Of a stretch of DNA of 64,000 nucleotides, positions 1 to 12,188 are shown piece by piece. Under the pieces are notes generated by a model. That model saw only the letters and a list, made by a program, of their open reading frames with translations, ran no database searches and was not told the origin of the DNA. The DNA is from Lineus longissimus (taxonomy: Eukaryota > Nemertea > Pilidiophora > Heteronemertea > Lineidae), in assembly GCF_910592395.1 (NCBI RefSeq), contig NC_088323.1, positions 2,232,001 to 2,296,000 on the forward strand, in the 5' to 3' direction. Position 1 is the stretch's first letter. Each line of letters starts with the position of its first letter. The translations under genes and the position numbers were made by a program.

Positions 1-39
1 GAATAAACCAGCAAGAACCTGTAAACTATGATCACATAC

Positions 40-3000
40 CCTCCTCTGCCCATGTTGTTAATTTCGACTTGAACATATTCCCCACCTGAATCTCCTCCAT
101 TTTTGCCATTGGGCGTCCGCTACCCTTCGTCAGCCGGCGCAGCGGCTCGCCCGCTGCTTTTGCTTGCTTCTTTGCGACAATCGCCGGGATTGTCTGTTCG
201 CGTTGTATACTCAGTGAGCGCTGCATATTGGCCGGTGCAGATATCGCCCGCGTGGCATTAGTGTTACGGTTGTTGTAGCGTCTGAGACCGAGGAAACTCT
301 GGGTCGTTCCGGGTCTTGGTCCTGAAAAGTTGATTTTTAGAGATGAAAAATGGTTTGTGGCGCCATCTTGATATAGAGGATTGAATCACTCGAAATGTGG
401 ATGGTTCTATTGTCCAACTAATACTCCGCTTTATGGTGATTTTACACAGAAAATACAACATTTGAAAAAAATGTTATATTTCATCTGAAATCCAATGTCC
501 AAGGTATCTAAAAGTACTTACTTTGCCAGAATAAGACAAAGCATGACCAAGAACAAGCCTTTAGAAGTGTAATACTGCCACGTTTTCCCAGCCATCTTAG
601 GCGGTTTGTTTATTATGGTTTGGGAGATTCTAAATGGAGTAGGTGTTGACATGAGAGATAGACTGTACTTCCCACACTGCTCCCCATGAATACAGCAGTG
701 ACTTACAATTGACCAAAGCTTTCACAAAACGACATCTACATACTTGTAAGCTACCCAAAACAGAAACACAAAAAAAACTCCACAAAAACAAACTAACCCC
801 AATGCCCAATTCAAAAACAGTAATACTATTCAAATTGAAATGCAATTGAGAAGATGTGAAGTGGTAGAAAGAGTGAGGAAATGGTTATTTTGATATCCAA
901 GGTAAAATTGAAAGTTTAAGAGATAAAAGCCACAAATTCTAACTGTTATTATAAGTAGAGACTATTGAAGGCAGTACGCATTCAACAACCAACCATATCT
1001 GGGGCAACTCCCCGATGACAGCATTCAGTGTGTTTTGGGCGAAACTGAGTATGTGAGTGCAAGAGAACTTCAAGATTATGAGATGAGACTCAGATCCCTT
1101 CAAGAAAGACGACATGATGCCATTTCTAGATGGGAAAACTGCTGAAACAAAATGGCCACTATTAGCGTACCATGTATTAGAGCAACACTTGAGCAGCAGA
1201 GACAACAGAATCCTGAGCGGTTTAGAATGAGCTGTCCAAATTGGAAACAAGAAAACATGTCCCTTGGAATAAATTTGGCAATATTAAGTGCCAGCCGTCA
1301 AAAATTTTGTCCATACAATTTCAGTGTTGGGGCAACTCATATCCAATACATTCAGGACAAAGTATAACCTACCTCAACCCAAGCAGTTTCAGCCTGAGGA
1401 CGAGGTTGGTTTTAAAAGGTGACACCAATGCCCAGAGAACATGCTGTAAGATTGAAATGGCGTAAAATGTTACCGAGCCAGCGGAATAGTTAGACAGGAC
1501 GTTATGCGAGGCTTAGCTTGAGTCTTCTTAAGCGTAGTATAGGTTAGAGATCGTCTAACGCCTAGAATTAAACAAACAAACTGAAAGCTGACTGTGCAAC
1601 ATTGAATAACCCGTGACCTCAAATTATGTTATTGAAGAAACAGTGCAAACTGAGACAAACCAAAAGAGTAACTTGCTCTTTACTTTATAGAGAACTGAAA
1701 ATTGATCTTTTTCAAGTTCCACACCAAAACTGTAGGTTAGACTCTTTTTAAACTGAGTATGTCCTCCCATCATAATGAATTTTAGTCACAGGAATATCAA
1801 TGTCACCACAGAAGCAATCAGCAGAAAACTTTAAAATCCCGCAACCAATATATATACCGTCTGTGATTGGTGGAATTATGAGATCTAGTGAAAGAAAAGC
1901 AAAGCTGAACCATAGTCCCAACAATGATACAAAAAATATAGAATTAGAGTTAACATTGAGGCAGTGCATATCTATGTACATGGTGATGTTCCACTGAGCC
2001 AACAGCACAAGTCTGTCGGAATTGAATTCGATGGAAACAAATCTTAATTTGAGGTGCTCAATTTTCTGATTGCGCTGCTCATAAAAGTGAGCTCTTTATT
2101 TGATTTAAGACACACTAAGGTGCCAAAGTGCAATTGAAGGCTAATGATAGTGATACCAGTGTATTCAGAAGAGTAGTCTAACATACCTAGTTTCTTGATC
2201 GGTGGGTTCACAGGTGGCCCTCCATTTATCTCCAAGCTGAAATGGAAATGGGAACTTTCAGGGCTACCATATAAATACTTATTATGAGAAGAAACACATT
2301 TGAATATCGGGCAAGTTTTCTTCCTGCAATAGAACAGGTGCACTATTGTCCACAGGGATGTACATGTATGTACTCAGATCAGGTTATGGTCCAGTCGCTG
2401 GTCAGTGGTCACCAAAACAAGATGCAATGACTGAAACTGAAATCATACCTCTGCGATGGTAAACCAACAATCTTAGCTCGTCGGAAATCATCAGTAAACT
2501 CCGGGCTTATCTTCGCATTCTTCCCGATATTGTCCATCATCTGTTTATACAGTCCTGGTGTGTTACGACACCACACGAGTAACATCCGGGCAGCCGTACG
2601 ATTAAACGACAGGTAACCAAGGGCAACAGCACACGCCCCACGTACAAGTTCGTTCTCAGACTTGAGCAAAGCGACGAGGACTTCTATTGACCCTGTCGTG
2701 ATCATGGCATCGGGAATCCCGGCCCTGGTGTGAGCGAGACTGGACATGAGACTCGCTGCCAGGATCACAGCGTTGTCATCTTTTGAACTCAGAGTTTCCA
2801 CCAGTGTCGTTACGCCGAGGGCGGTGAGGGAGACTTGATCTCGGTCAATGATCACACGTGCAAGCACGACAATCTGAAACAAAGAAAAACAAAGAATTAT
2901 TATTGGCAGCTGGTCGTGGTGAAGACCTGATGGAACTGGCCAATGACAGAAGACAATGGCAAAGGTCTCTCCTGCTATTTATGGCTTAACCACCATGTTG

Positions 3001-6000
3001 CAGTCAAGTAAGTAGGAAGCACTTCCATTTCAGAGCAAGATAGTTTACCTTGACCTCTGACCTCACCTGAAATGCAGCACTACACTTATAGAAGTCATTG
3101 TCGCTGTCTATGAAGTCCTGGAACACTGAGTATTTGATACCACCCGCCTCCCGGATTGCGTACTGCTGTGGCGTGTTGTTGAAGGCAAAGATCGTCAGAG
3201 CTTTACCAGCTTTGAGCACAATGTCCTGAAAACAGAAACATCCAGAACTGAGAAGGGAGCTAAAAAATTGATGATGAATATTTCCTGTGACTGACTTGGT
3301 TGCACTCCCAACATTTGATAACATTGCAAGAAAGTTGCACCAGACATGACATGTAGTTGGCCTAACATAAACAAAAATGAGACATGCCACAGACATGACA
3401 AAGAAAACATACCTTGTCGGGCGACTTGAGCAAGTCCAACAGAATCTCAAACTGGAAATCGGTGTGTTCCTTCAGGCGTTCCTGGCTATCAGCGTTGCTG
3501 AGTACGAGACATCCTAAAGTACTCGCGACCTCGACTTGGATCTCAATGTTTGGTGGGTTGACAAGGAGCTGTACTAACGTAACCATGGCGTTTTCTTCTG
3601 TTATACGTCTCTGAGTGACTTTGTTGTTCCTGTGAGCAACACCTGAAAGTAGACCATGATGTTGTTTACCATTCTGCGCACAGTAAAATTTGGATGACTT
3701 TCACAAGAGGCATCAGGCTAGCAAAGCAGAGCAGTTCCCCTTAGGACAACTACTTACGAAGGTAATTTTGTTCACTTACCCACACAGAGTGTCCCTAATG
3801 TCCTGATCGCCATATGCAGCACCCGGGCTGATGCCTTTCCTGATCTGATGAGACGCACTAGAGGTTGGATGCCGCCTTCTTCCGATATCTTCTTCTGGTT
3901 ATCTATGTTCTCCCTGCCAAGGGCAATCATCGCCATGCAACCTGATAAGATGGAGAAGTGGAAGAATTTACCAACGGTTCCCATCCCATATCAAAATCTG
4001 AATAGCTTGAGACCAAAATATAGCCATTTCACCAATCAGGGATCAAAATGATGTGATTACATTTTTAGTTTAACAATACGCACCAACATACTGAAGCTTC
4101 TCTGAGTTGATGAGAAGAATCTCAATGAGTTGTTGGATTCCGATCCTCTCTGCGATGTATTTCTGTCGTGTCGTCGTATGACCTGCCAGCGCCCACAGGG
4201 CAAGGGCGCCCTGCTCTCGTACCTCCACTGACCAAATCTTGAGTAACTTGATGAGAGCTTTCGGCGCGTCCAGGTCCAGGAATGCCTTCTGACTGTCCGC
4301 GTTGTCGTTTGCGAGGGCTTCCAGGGCACTCGCTGCTTTCACTTGGACAGTGACATTACGTCCTTTGATGAGATCGACGAGGGGCCTGAAAGAGGGAGGA
4401 AATTATTGAATGAATACTTCAGGCTTGGAGGAGGCAATCTATAAGGACGGGGGCACCACCAACTGCCTGACATGAAACAATGATGAAGCACAGGACATGA
4501 CACAACGATTTGATTCAGATGATCAAGAGTGACAAGTTCAGTCACATTTCAATCAACCAGCTTCCTGATCATGTAAATTTTAACCTGATAACACTTACTT
4601 GACAGCACCCTCTCCAACCACGGCATCTTGGTTGTCACGGTGACCCTTAGAAACAGCAGCAAGAGCAGCCGCCGCTGCTGCCTGTAACATGTCTGAACTG
4701 ATGGTCAAGAACTCGACAAGTGGTTCCAAGCCTCCATTCACTGCAACCTCCGTTTGATTCGACTGATTGTTGTCGCAGAGGACGCGAATTGCGTTGACAG
4801 CATTTACCAACACGTCCTCCAGCTCCGAGTCCAAGAGATTCACCAACGGTGGGATGCCGCCAATTCCTGCTATAGCCGTCTGATTATTATCAACGCACGC
4901 CAAATCTGCCAAGACAATGGCAGCACGTGATTGGATGTCATCGACAGGTGATGCTAACAGCTGGATCAGGATTGGCCCTGCATCTGCTTTGGTCAGCGAC
5001 TGGCGGACAGGAGCATGCTCCGAGATGTTACAGAGGACAGATGCAGCAACGGATTGTAGCTCCTCGTTATCAATCTTGAGTAGGTCGACGAGAGCTGGGA
5101 CCCCATCTGCTTCCAAGATGTAGGTCCAGTGATCATCCTCAGATGTTGACAGAACTTCAAGGCACTTGACGGCACTATCCTTCTTCCGGAGATCCTTATC
5201 CCTCATCATACCTGAAGATAAAGGGATTCGATTAATACAATAGTTAACGAGATTAGTTAAAGATTTGTAAAAAAAACTTTATTGTCATTTTCATCTGGTA
5301 GGATAGTTTTTCCCAAGTCACTTGTAGCTGTTTTGCCAACTCAGTTGAAATATCGAGGACATAACCTACCCACTAACAACTTCCAAACATGAACATCTGG
5401 GTGATTCCATTTGATGAAGTATTCCAGCACATTCGTATGGAACCGCAGCGCCGCCAGATGGACCATGTTGTTACCGCCGTCGTCCTTGCGCGTGATCCCA
5501 GCACCTAATTCAATGAGACATTTGACGGCACTCAGGGCCCCAGAACTGGCTGCCAGAAGGAGAGGGGTGGAGTGCATACTGGAAGACGAAAGATAAAATA
5601 TAAAAGACACCTGCTCAAGTCAGTTAGAGAAGGAAGCATGGTGGCACAGTTGAAGTCTCTGACTTGTGATTGGAAAGTCATGGGTTCAAGGCTCAGCCTG
5701 TGCCACTTGGAACCTCAAACTTGCCTGAAATGAAGCATACGACAGTAAGCATGCTCCTTGGTTTCAACAGAATGGTTCCTGGATTAATAGACTGGGCAAT
5801 GAATGTAAGGTACTTGGAGACAGTTTGAGAAAATCAACTGCCTCGTCAAGAATAATACATCAAGACTTACTCGCTTCTTGTTTGTAGCTCAAGCAATGTG
5901 TCGTGTTTGTGCACCAGCAGTTTGATGACTGGCTCGTGGTCGAAGAAAGCGGCATGGTGGATGGGGGCCCAGCCTTCTCGGTCCGCTGCCAGGATGTTCG

Positions 6001-9000
6001 CACAGTTAGCAAGGAGGCAGGCAACCGCGTCAAGAGATCCGCAGCGACATGAAAGATGGAGGGCGGTGGGACCTGCAACATTAATCAGGTGGTTTCATAT
6101 TATATAGTTGGAGCCAGGACAGATTCCCAGCATGTAATTGCTGAACGACATCAGGAATGATGTAACATCAAACATGATATCTATATTTTCTTCCAGTGAG
6201 ATATTTATCAACATTTATAATCCAACACATCAACAAATTTTTTCAAAGTCCTTTACCTGTGGAAGCTACCTCATGCCACATGACACCTTATCAATGAATC
6301 TCACTTACCAAGATTTTTATAAGAAAATAATCTACAAACTTAAAACCCAAAAAATTTTGCACTGCTAATTCAGAGGTGGAAAATAAAACGTCGAACACTT
6401 CGTAGAAAGTATACATACACGTTGGGTGATATGAATAAAGACTAGCAAATGCTTTTACTCCGGTTTTGTACAGGAAGGCCTAGTGTAAATGTACATGGAG
6501 ATTTAGATAAAAGCATTTGCTAGTCTTTATTCACATCACCCATTGACTTGGACATGAACATGATATTTATATAGCTGCATCTTCATCAATAACCATTCAT
6601 TTTATGCAGAAGTGAAAGTGTATCGTGGTCATGCAAACATGTCATTCTGTGAATTTGGTAGTTTGTTTGGTGGAGACTATGAAGTCTCGAACATGAACAC
6701 AAGGTGTGTCTTTGACATAGTTTCCATGCATTTTGTACAGAGATCAAAGTGTTTTGTGGCCATGCAACAAGTCTTAGAGTGAATTTCGTTGAAATTTGGA
6801 GTGTTTGAGCGGAGTTTTTGTGCTGTGTTTTGACACATGGAAGTCTGTGTTTTCCTTTGAAAATGTGTTTCTTATTTACAAGGAAGTCCATCTTCACCTT
6901 CTGCAGCAACAAATCGAAGACAAGGATATTTTCAAGAGATAGAGTGCATGTAGAAATCATCTATTAACAAGAAACAATGCAGGACCATCTCATGATATTA
7001 TCATTGTTTTGATAAACAGTGATGTTTGGACGTTCCACAAAGGGCAGACGCAAGGTAACAGGGATCAACCTTCAACACTGAGCAGACGTTCAAAAATGGA
7101 CAAACAGTGAGGCTAGCTACCAACATGTATGACAATTTTCTAGTTGTTTTGAAAACTGAGAGCTATTTATGAGATGGTCCCTACATTCAAGTTGCCATGG
7201 CGATCAAAACGCCATTATTCACACGAACATACATACCATTTAAAATCTCTTGACCTTTTGCTTGAATTATCAAATTATAATGATCATTGTTTGAACACAT
7301 TATCTTTAACTGAAATGCTCAAATATTATCAACAATAATAGAAATATTTGGTTTGAAAATGATAGTTTGGGGTCCAAACCACACCAGCTAGAAGGGGATA
7401 TTTCTAAAATGTTAGGACAATGGTATATTCTCTGTCCATCCTCCAATAACAAGGTCTGTAATTTCAACTTTACTTAGGCCTACCCACCTGTTGCCTGTAA
7501 GCTATGTCGCCGCACATTGACGTCGATCCCCTGGAGAATGAGCGTCGTGATAATCTGCGGCCGATTCCACATCGATGCATAGTGTATCAGTGACATTCCG
7601 ACTTCGTCTTGTTTGGATAGTCGCGAGGCTGGACACTTGCGGCAAAGCGTCATGAACATCGCTGTGAGGCCTCGCTGGGAGGCTGCCTTCAATCCGTTGG
7701 GCAGTGTCTGCAATTGAGTCAATTTAGGATTAGATTTTGCATAATATTTCTAATAGCCTCCGTGTATTGTTACAGATCAACCGACTAAAACTTTTAAAAA
7801 AATTTAAAAAATCTTCAAAGTGAGTAGATCGATTGGCAAAATCTTTCACTTTAGGAAGCACAGACTACAAATTCCAACCCAAAGTACGAAAGTAAATCAC
7901 AAAACTTCCCGAGAGAAAAAATGTCATCAGTGGAGAAGGAAGATACTCATACCGAACAACAGTATTCATACCAAGCATCTAGTACCACTACATCACAGTC
8001 ACTCAGACAACTGACTGCCACCACCTGCACAAATCTGAGCAAACGACCATGTAAACTTCAATACATCACAACAATAGGCAGTTTCATCAACAGGCAAGGC
8101 CCGACTGACACAAATTGTGAGTTAGGGCATTTTTCAAAATGTATTGACATGACCACAGAAATATCTCAAAAAGTACCTGGGTGATGGTAAGGTGGTACAA
8201 TGATAGCCCACATACAGCACTATGTACATTCATATACTGTGCAGAAGGCTATAGTAAATTGTACCACTTTACCTTACCAGCTTTGTCAGGATTAATTTTC
8301 CCCCTCAACCCGTCTGAACCCTTGCCTGCGGACAATCACAATAGCATATTTCACATGATACAGACCATATCAAACGTGGTTTCCTCCTGAAAAACCATGG
8401 TAATTCATGACATGATATATAAGCATTTCAGACTTCCAAATGGGCTACCACAGGATTTCCCTTACTGCAATGTTTTCTAAACAGAAGGTACATTTGCATT
8501 GGTTGAGACGAGTTCTTTGATGGCGAAAGACATCTATGATCTTACACTGCACAATGCTCCCTTGAATGCATGTCCTTGCATCATTGTACAGCACTCCACA
8601 TCTGAATGATCAAATCGAGAGTAATGAAAGTTAAGTGCCTACCCCATGGAGACAAACCTACCTTATATTTGATAGCCTTTTTGTAACCAAAGTACTTCTT
8701 GAACTGTTCATGAGTATGAATATCAGAGAGCGGCAGCCGTTTGGGTTTGAGTTTCGCGATTTCCTCCGCCATGATTTGCACCCACTTCGGCTTCTGAGGG
8801 ACTTGTGGGTAATACGTCTCGAATTCGAGAGCAAAAACGGTGTAGCTGCGAATGAAAGAAGATGCACGTACTGAACAAATGAAAATTTCACGATAAAAGA
8901 AAACATTTGTGCAGATAAACCATAACATCAATTAGTATAATTCAATCTATTATAGGTTGTGGGTGTTACAGCAAGTTGTTTTTTACACTACAGGCCTTTC

Positions 9001-11574
9001 AATTACATGGAGACGTCTACACCCTGTATTTTTTTAGCCTATTTTGGGGACATGTTTTTTTTCTTTTTAGCTTAATTTGGGGACGTTTCGTTGTGCCAAT
9101 TTGCCTGAACATCGACGTCCTTATTGACTGACATTATCACATGCACCTGAAAACTCATAATTTTAGGATGAAAAGTATCAAATTAGGCCATTAAGGATGA
9201 GATTTGGTCATTTAAGGTGTCAAAAAACGCTTCAGGGGGTCAAATTACCCCTTAAAAAAAAAAAAAAAAATTTTTTTTTTTCTATTTTGGGGACATTTCA
9301 GGGCCTAATTTGGGGACATGCCAAACTTCCTCCACCGTATAGCGATGTGAAAATGATGTAATTGAAAGGCCTGTAACTACTACAGTACTCACTTTTTGCC
9401 ATCGAACTCAAACGAGGGCAAATGATAGGATTCCTGTAGAGGCAGATCTGGCTGGAGATACTTGGAATTGGCACGGGACGCTTCTAATGTTATCGTCTCG
9501 TACTCCTCCAGGATGGAAGTGGAGGGAGTGGTCGGCACTGGCGTCTCGTGATCAATCACAATACCTGGTTGTCAACAAAGAAGAATTTTATAAAGTCGAC
9601 CAACCAGGAATCAAACCTTGGACCTCTGGGGAGACTAGTCATCAATGCTTTCATTGCCCCACTTAACAGGATAGAGTTATTGGGCTGCAGATTGTACAGT
9701 TGTTTACATAATTGTCTTTGTGTATCACTAATAGAGAGCGCCAACTTCGGTTATTGGCCAAAATATAGTGACCGATCTTTACTCAGGAACGTTGCATTGT
9801 CAACACAAAGATCATCAACAGCGTAGCTCTAAGCTGACATGCCACTGTGGATATATATTTCATTCAAGAAGGACTAGCATACAGCTTACCCCCATGCAGG
9901 TGAAAGTATTGTCCATGAAACCCAAAGTTTTTACACTTGAAGTCTGATCCCAGGATGAGTGGGGGGTACTCCCTCTCCGTGCGGATTTCATCACCTAGAA
10001 GAGAAGACACATAATTACCAGCAGTCAATTCAATAATTTGTGTATGAAGTGGTCCACTATGAAGTCCAACCAGACTACACATACTGTTATTTGCACTGAT
10101 CTTTGCTCTCAGTGAAAAGGTAAACAATTATAAGAGATACGCACAACGATAAATGGCAAATTGACATGGTACTTTTGAATATCTCACTAACTAAACACAA
10201 CTAAAGACATAGGTATAGAGTCACATCATTTCTGTTCTTTGAGCAAGCAATCATTAGCAGGTTTTCCAGTTCATATCAACGCCAAACATTTCTTAGTAAA
10301 TATTCGCCTACTAATAGTAGGCCCCCTAATGATGCCCAAGAATTTTAAAACAAAAACTCACCAACAAGCGGCGGTAACAACTGATTCAACTCCGGTACTT
10401 TCATTTTCTTCCTCATCGCAACTAAAAACGGCACCAAAAAACTAATCAACTTGAGTAATCCGATTTGTCGGCGCACTTCCACTTTATTCGTGAGGGATTC
10501 CTTGACTAATGTCTGATGCATCTGAAGCCGAGCATTCAGACGCTCGTAACCGTGCTGGTCCAGTTTATCCTCCAGGATATGAACCACACTACTAACCAAC
10601 CAATCAGGATCCAGTACGAATAAGTTGTGGTGTAGCTGCACAGTTTTTTGAAATGCCGTAATCTGCATCGAGAGGTCCTCCACACGTGACATGAAGAATC
10701 GACGCTCTTCCGCCATTTCAATGTCACCTGGTTGTTCTTCGGGGAGTTTATCGTAGACGTCTGCATAATCTGGATCTTTTGTGATGTCCAGCATGCCTGA
10801 AAAATTGAAAGAGATAAACGGGTCATTAAGATCATAATCCAATCAGTGACAAAATGAAATCCAAGGGTTATTTTGATAGACTCATACATTTGACCAAAAC
10901 ACATCAATGAGTTTGTGATTAGACCTATAAAACCCTCAAAGAGGTGCCTCAAAGTAATTTTAAGACAGTCCCTTACCTGCACTTGTAAATTCTGTAATCA
11001 GAGGTTTTTTCGTCTCCGGCTTCCCATTCGAATTCACATCTAGATTTGAGCGCCATCTTTCAGTAAACTTAGTCCTTTTTTCCTTTGGGAAATATGCACC
11101 ATGCCATAGGGCTTTCATCATGTAGTCTATATTGGACAAAACCTGGCCGACTTTAGTGTCAAGGTATGCAGGCGGAAGCTGAATGCTCGTACTCTGATCA
11201 AAGTTTGCTTCCAAAGCGACTGTCGGCAACTGATTCAAAGAATAAATCCCGATTGTCAATTCACGGATAATTTGATGAATTTCACGTAAATCTAAAGCAG
11301 CGACGTCAGGGTCCTCTGGAACCATGAAGACACAGCTGTTTTGCGCTATCGGTGGCATAGCACTTATGAGTCCACTAGGGGGCTCTGTAGGTAGTTTGAA
11401 GTCATCCGTTGAGAGCATCCAATGGGAGGATGAATACGCAAGAAGCTCCTGGCATTCATAGCGTTCGTAACGCTCGAAGTACCCAATGGCATTCCTGGCG
11501 GCTATGTTGGAGGAGATGTCTTCTTTCTCCGATGGTGTTTCAGTGTGCCGGACACCAGGCTGTGGGGTGGACAT
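40..11574 (-). CDS. ANKAR: Ankyrin and armadillo repeat-containing protein (ANKAR), 3' end beyond window
   Basis: Sixteen minus-strand coding exons join in phase: 11574-10977, 10796-10362, 9994-9890, 9564-9393, 8845-8662, 7707-7488, 6072-5871, 5578-5370, 5211-4599, 4385-4084, 3941-3780, 3642-3413, 3225-3067, 2873-2449, 2236-2187 and 321-40. They give about 1449 residues; from memory human ANKAR is about 1434. The N-terminal part (residues 1-500) carries the ANKAR-specific stretch with LREIHQIIRELT. Ankyrin repeats occupy about 500-705 (for example GPTALHLS, GWAPIHHAA). Armadillo repeats fill about 710-1310 (for example GVPALVDLL, GIPPLVNLL, GIQPLVRLI). The last visible exon ends at a GT donor (39-38), so at least one more exon lies to the left. 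The start is the first in-frame ATG after a 5'UTR splice acceptor near 11600. The family's molecular role is poorly known; the repeats imply protein-protein binding. Introns hold a 120-bp MITE, a 383-bp TIR element and SINE-like pieces. Identification is firm; single splice sites are inferred. Confidence 0.93.
5630..5725 (+). repeat. tRNA-derived SINE-like fragment in an ANKAR intron
   Basis: A stretch resembling RNA polymerase III promoter boxes is visible: GTGGCACAGTTGAAGTC (A-box-like) and then GGTTCAAGGCTC (B-box-like). They are spaced roughly as in a tRNA, and the whole is closed by a short complementary end (GTGGCACAG / TGTGCCAC). It lies between ANKAR coding exons. No target-site duplication was resolved. 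Confidence 0.4.
6423..6542 (+). mobile_element. 120-bp MITE (hairpin), copy A
   Basis: The element starts TGGGTGATATGAATAAAGAC and ends with the complement. The 35-bp terminal inverted repeats differ at one position, and the interior is about 50 bp. A second copy of exactly the same length lies at 40360-40479 with its interior reversed. It sits in an ANKAR intron. It has no coding capacity, as expected for a miniature inverted-repeat element; the autonomous partner is unknown. Confidence 0.8.
8991..9373 (+). mobile_element. 383-bp non-autonomous TIR element, copy 1
   Basis: It begins CAGGCCTTTCAATTACAT and ends with its reverse complement (18-bp terminal inverted repeats), flanked by TA on both sides. 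The interior repeats the words TATTTTGGGGACAT and TAATTTGGGGACAT and has a central A/T run. A near-identical copy in the same orientation lies at 24031-24414. There is no ORF, so it is a non-autonomous DNA transposon, and the similarity of the copies suggests recent activity. It lies in an ANKAR intron. Confidence 0.82.
9593..9670 (-). repeat. tRNA-derived SINE-like sequence in an ANKAR intron
   Basis: On the minus strand an A-box-like AGTGGGGCAATGAAAGC is followed about 30 bases later by a good B-box, GGTTTGATTCC, and then a short acceptor-stem-like tail. Arm structure is incomplete, so this is a SINE head or tRNA pseudogene, not a functional tRNA. It sits in the intron between ANKAR coding exons 3 and 4. 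Confidence 0.45.
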
Positions 11575-11601
11575 TGTGGCGCGTTGTCTGTTATCTCATC
11601 T
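11575..11601 (-). promoter_or_regulatory. ANKAR 5'UTR acceptor and leader with a two-codon upstream ORF
   Basis: On the minus strand a polypyrimidine tract ending in ACAG precedes the leader ATGAGATAACAGACAACGCG (first 20 bases), which runs into the ANKAR start. The leader contains ATG-AGA-TAA, a minimal upstream ORF just before the main start codon. The 5' noncoding exon must lie further right, probably near the shared promoter at about 12.0-12.2 kb. Confidence 0.55.
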
Positions 11602-12030
11602 GTAAGAATGAAAGAAGGCTATCAGATATTGCATTAAGACAGAATGGCTATTCATCATCATCTTACGAGTTTGTTTTGAGTTAGTTATTGCGGTTGGCAA
11701 TATAAAAAGAAACCAAGCAGAGATTTTTCCCCATCTAAGGCATCTATATATAGGTCTAGCCTACATTGTCATTAGTCATCAGTCACAAATGACATCATAT
11801 TCATTATGTAATGCCTTTGATGCATTGGATGGTCTGATGATTTCTTACCCTGAAGCAAAAGGTTGGATTAAGTAGTAACATGGTTTCCGGCTTGATGTTA
11901 GAGGTAACGTTATTTGCAATAAATCATCTTCAAATACGGGTTTTTATCGTTCAACATGTTCAGAAAAATGATTTGTGTATAGATCTCCATGTTGACAGAA
12001 TCCCATACAGATGATGTTTCAGAGTTTTTC

Positions 12031-12134
12031 ATTGGCTGATATTCCGTTGTCAACGCGATTTTGATTGGTCATCACTAATTGACCAATTATCGAGGTCGAG
12101 CAGGGGTCGTGGCGTCGTCGCCGGCAAGATGGCG
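12031..12134. promoter_or_regulatory. Bidirectional promoter between ANKAR and the zinc-finger gene
   Basis: Three CCAAT-type boxes lie within 57 bases: ATTGG at 12031-12035 and 12064-12068, and CCAAT at 12083-12087. They are followed by a YY1-like CAAGATGGCG at 12125-12134. YY1 sites with an ATG core commonly mark start sites of TATA-less promoters. The arrangement lies between two head-to-head genes, ANKAR (coding start 11574, minus) and the zinc-finger gene (plus). Start sites are inferred. Confidence 0.55.
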
Positions 12135-12188
12135 AACTAGACTTATCATGTAGTCCCGTTTTGCCAGTTGCATCCAACAAATCTTACA

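Noticed and set aside
939-1250. 103-codon minus ORF left of the ANKAR exons
   Set aside because: It falls in the intron between the exons at 2236-2187 and 321-40, has no conserved motif and is not needed for the phase chain.
1748-2008. 86-codon minus ORF inside the ANKAR 3' intron
   Set aside because: It has no ANKAR similarity, and the exons at 2236-2187 and 321-40 already join in phase without it.
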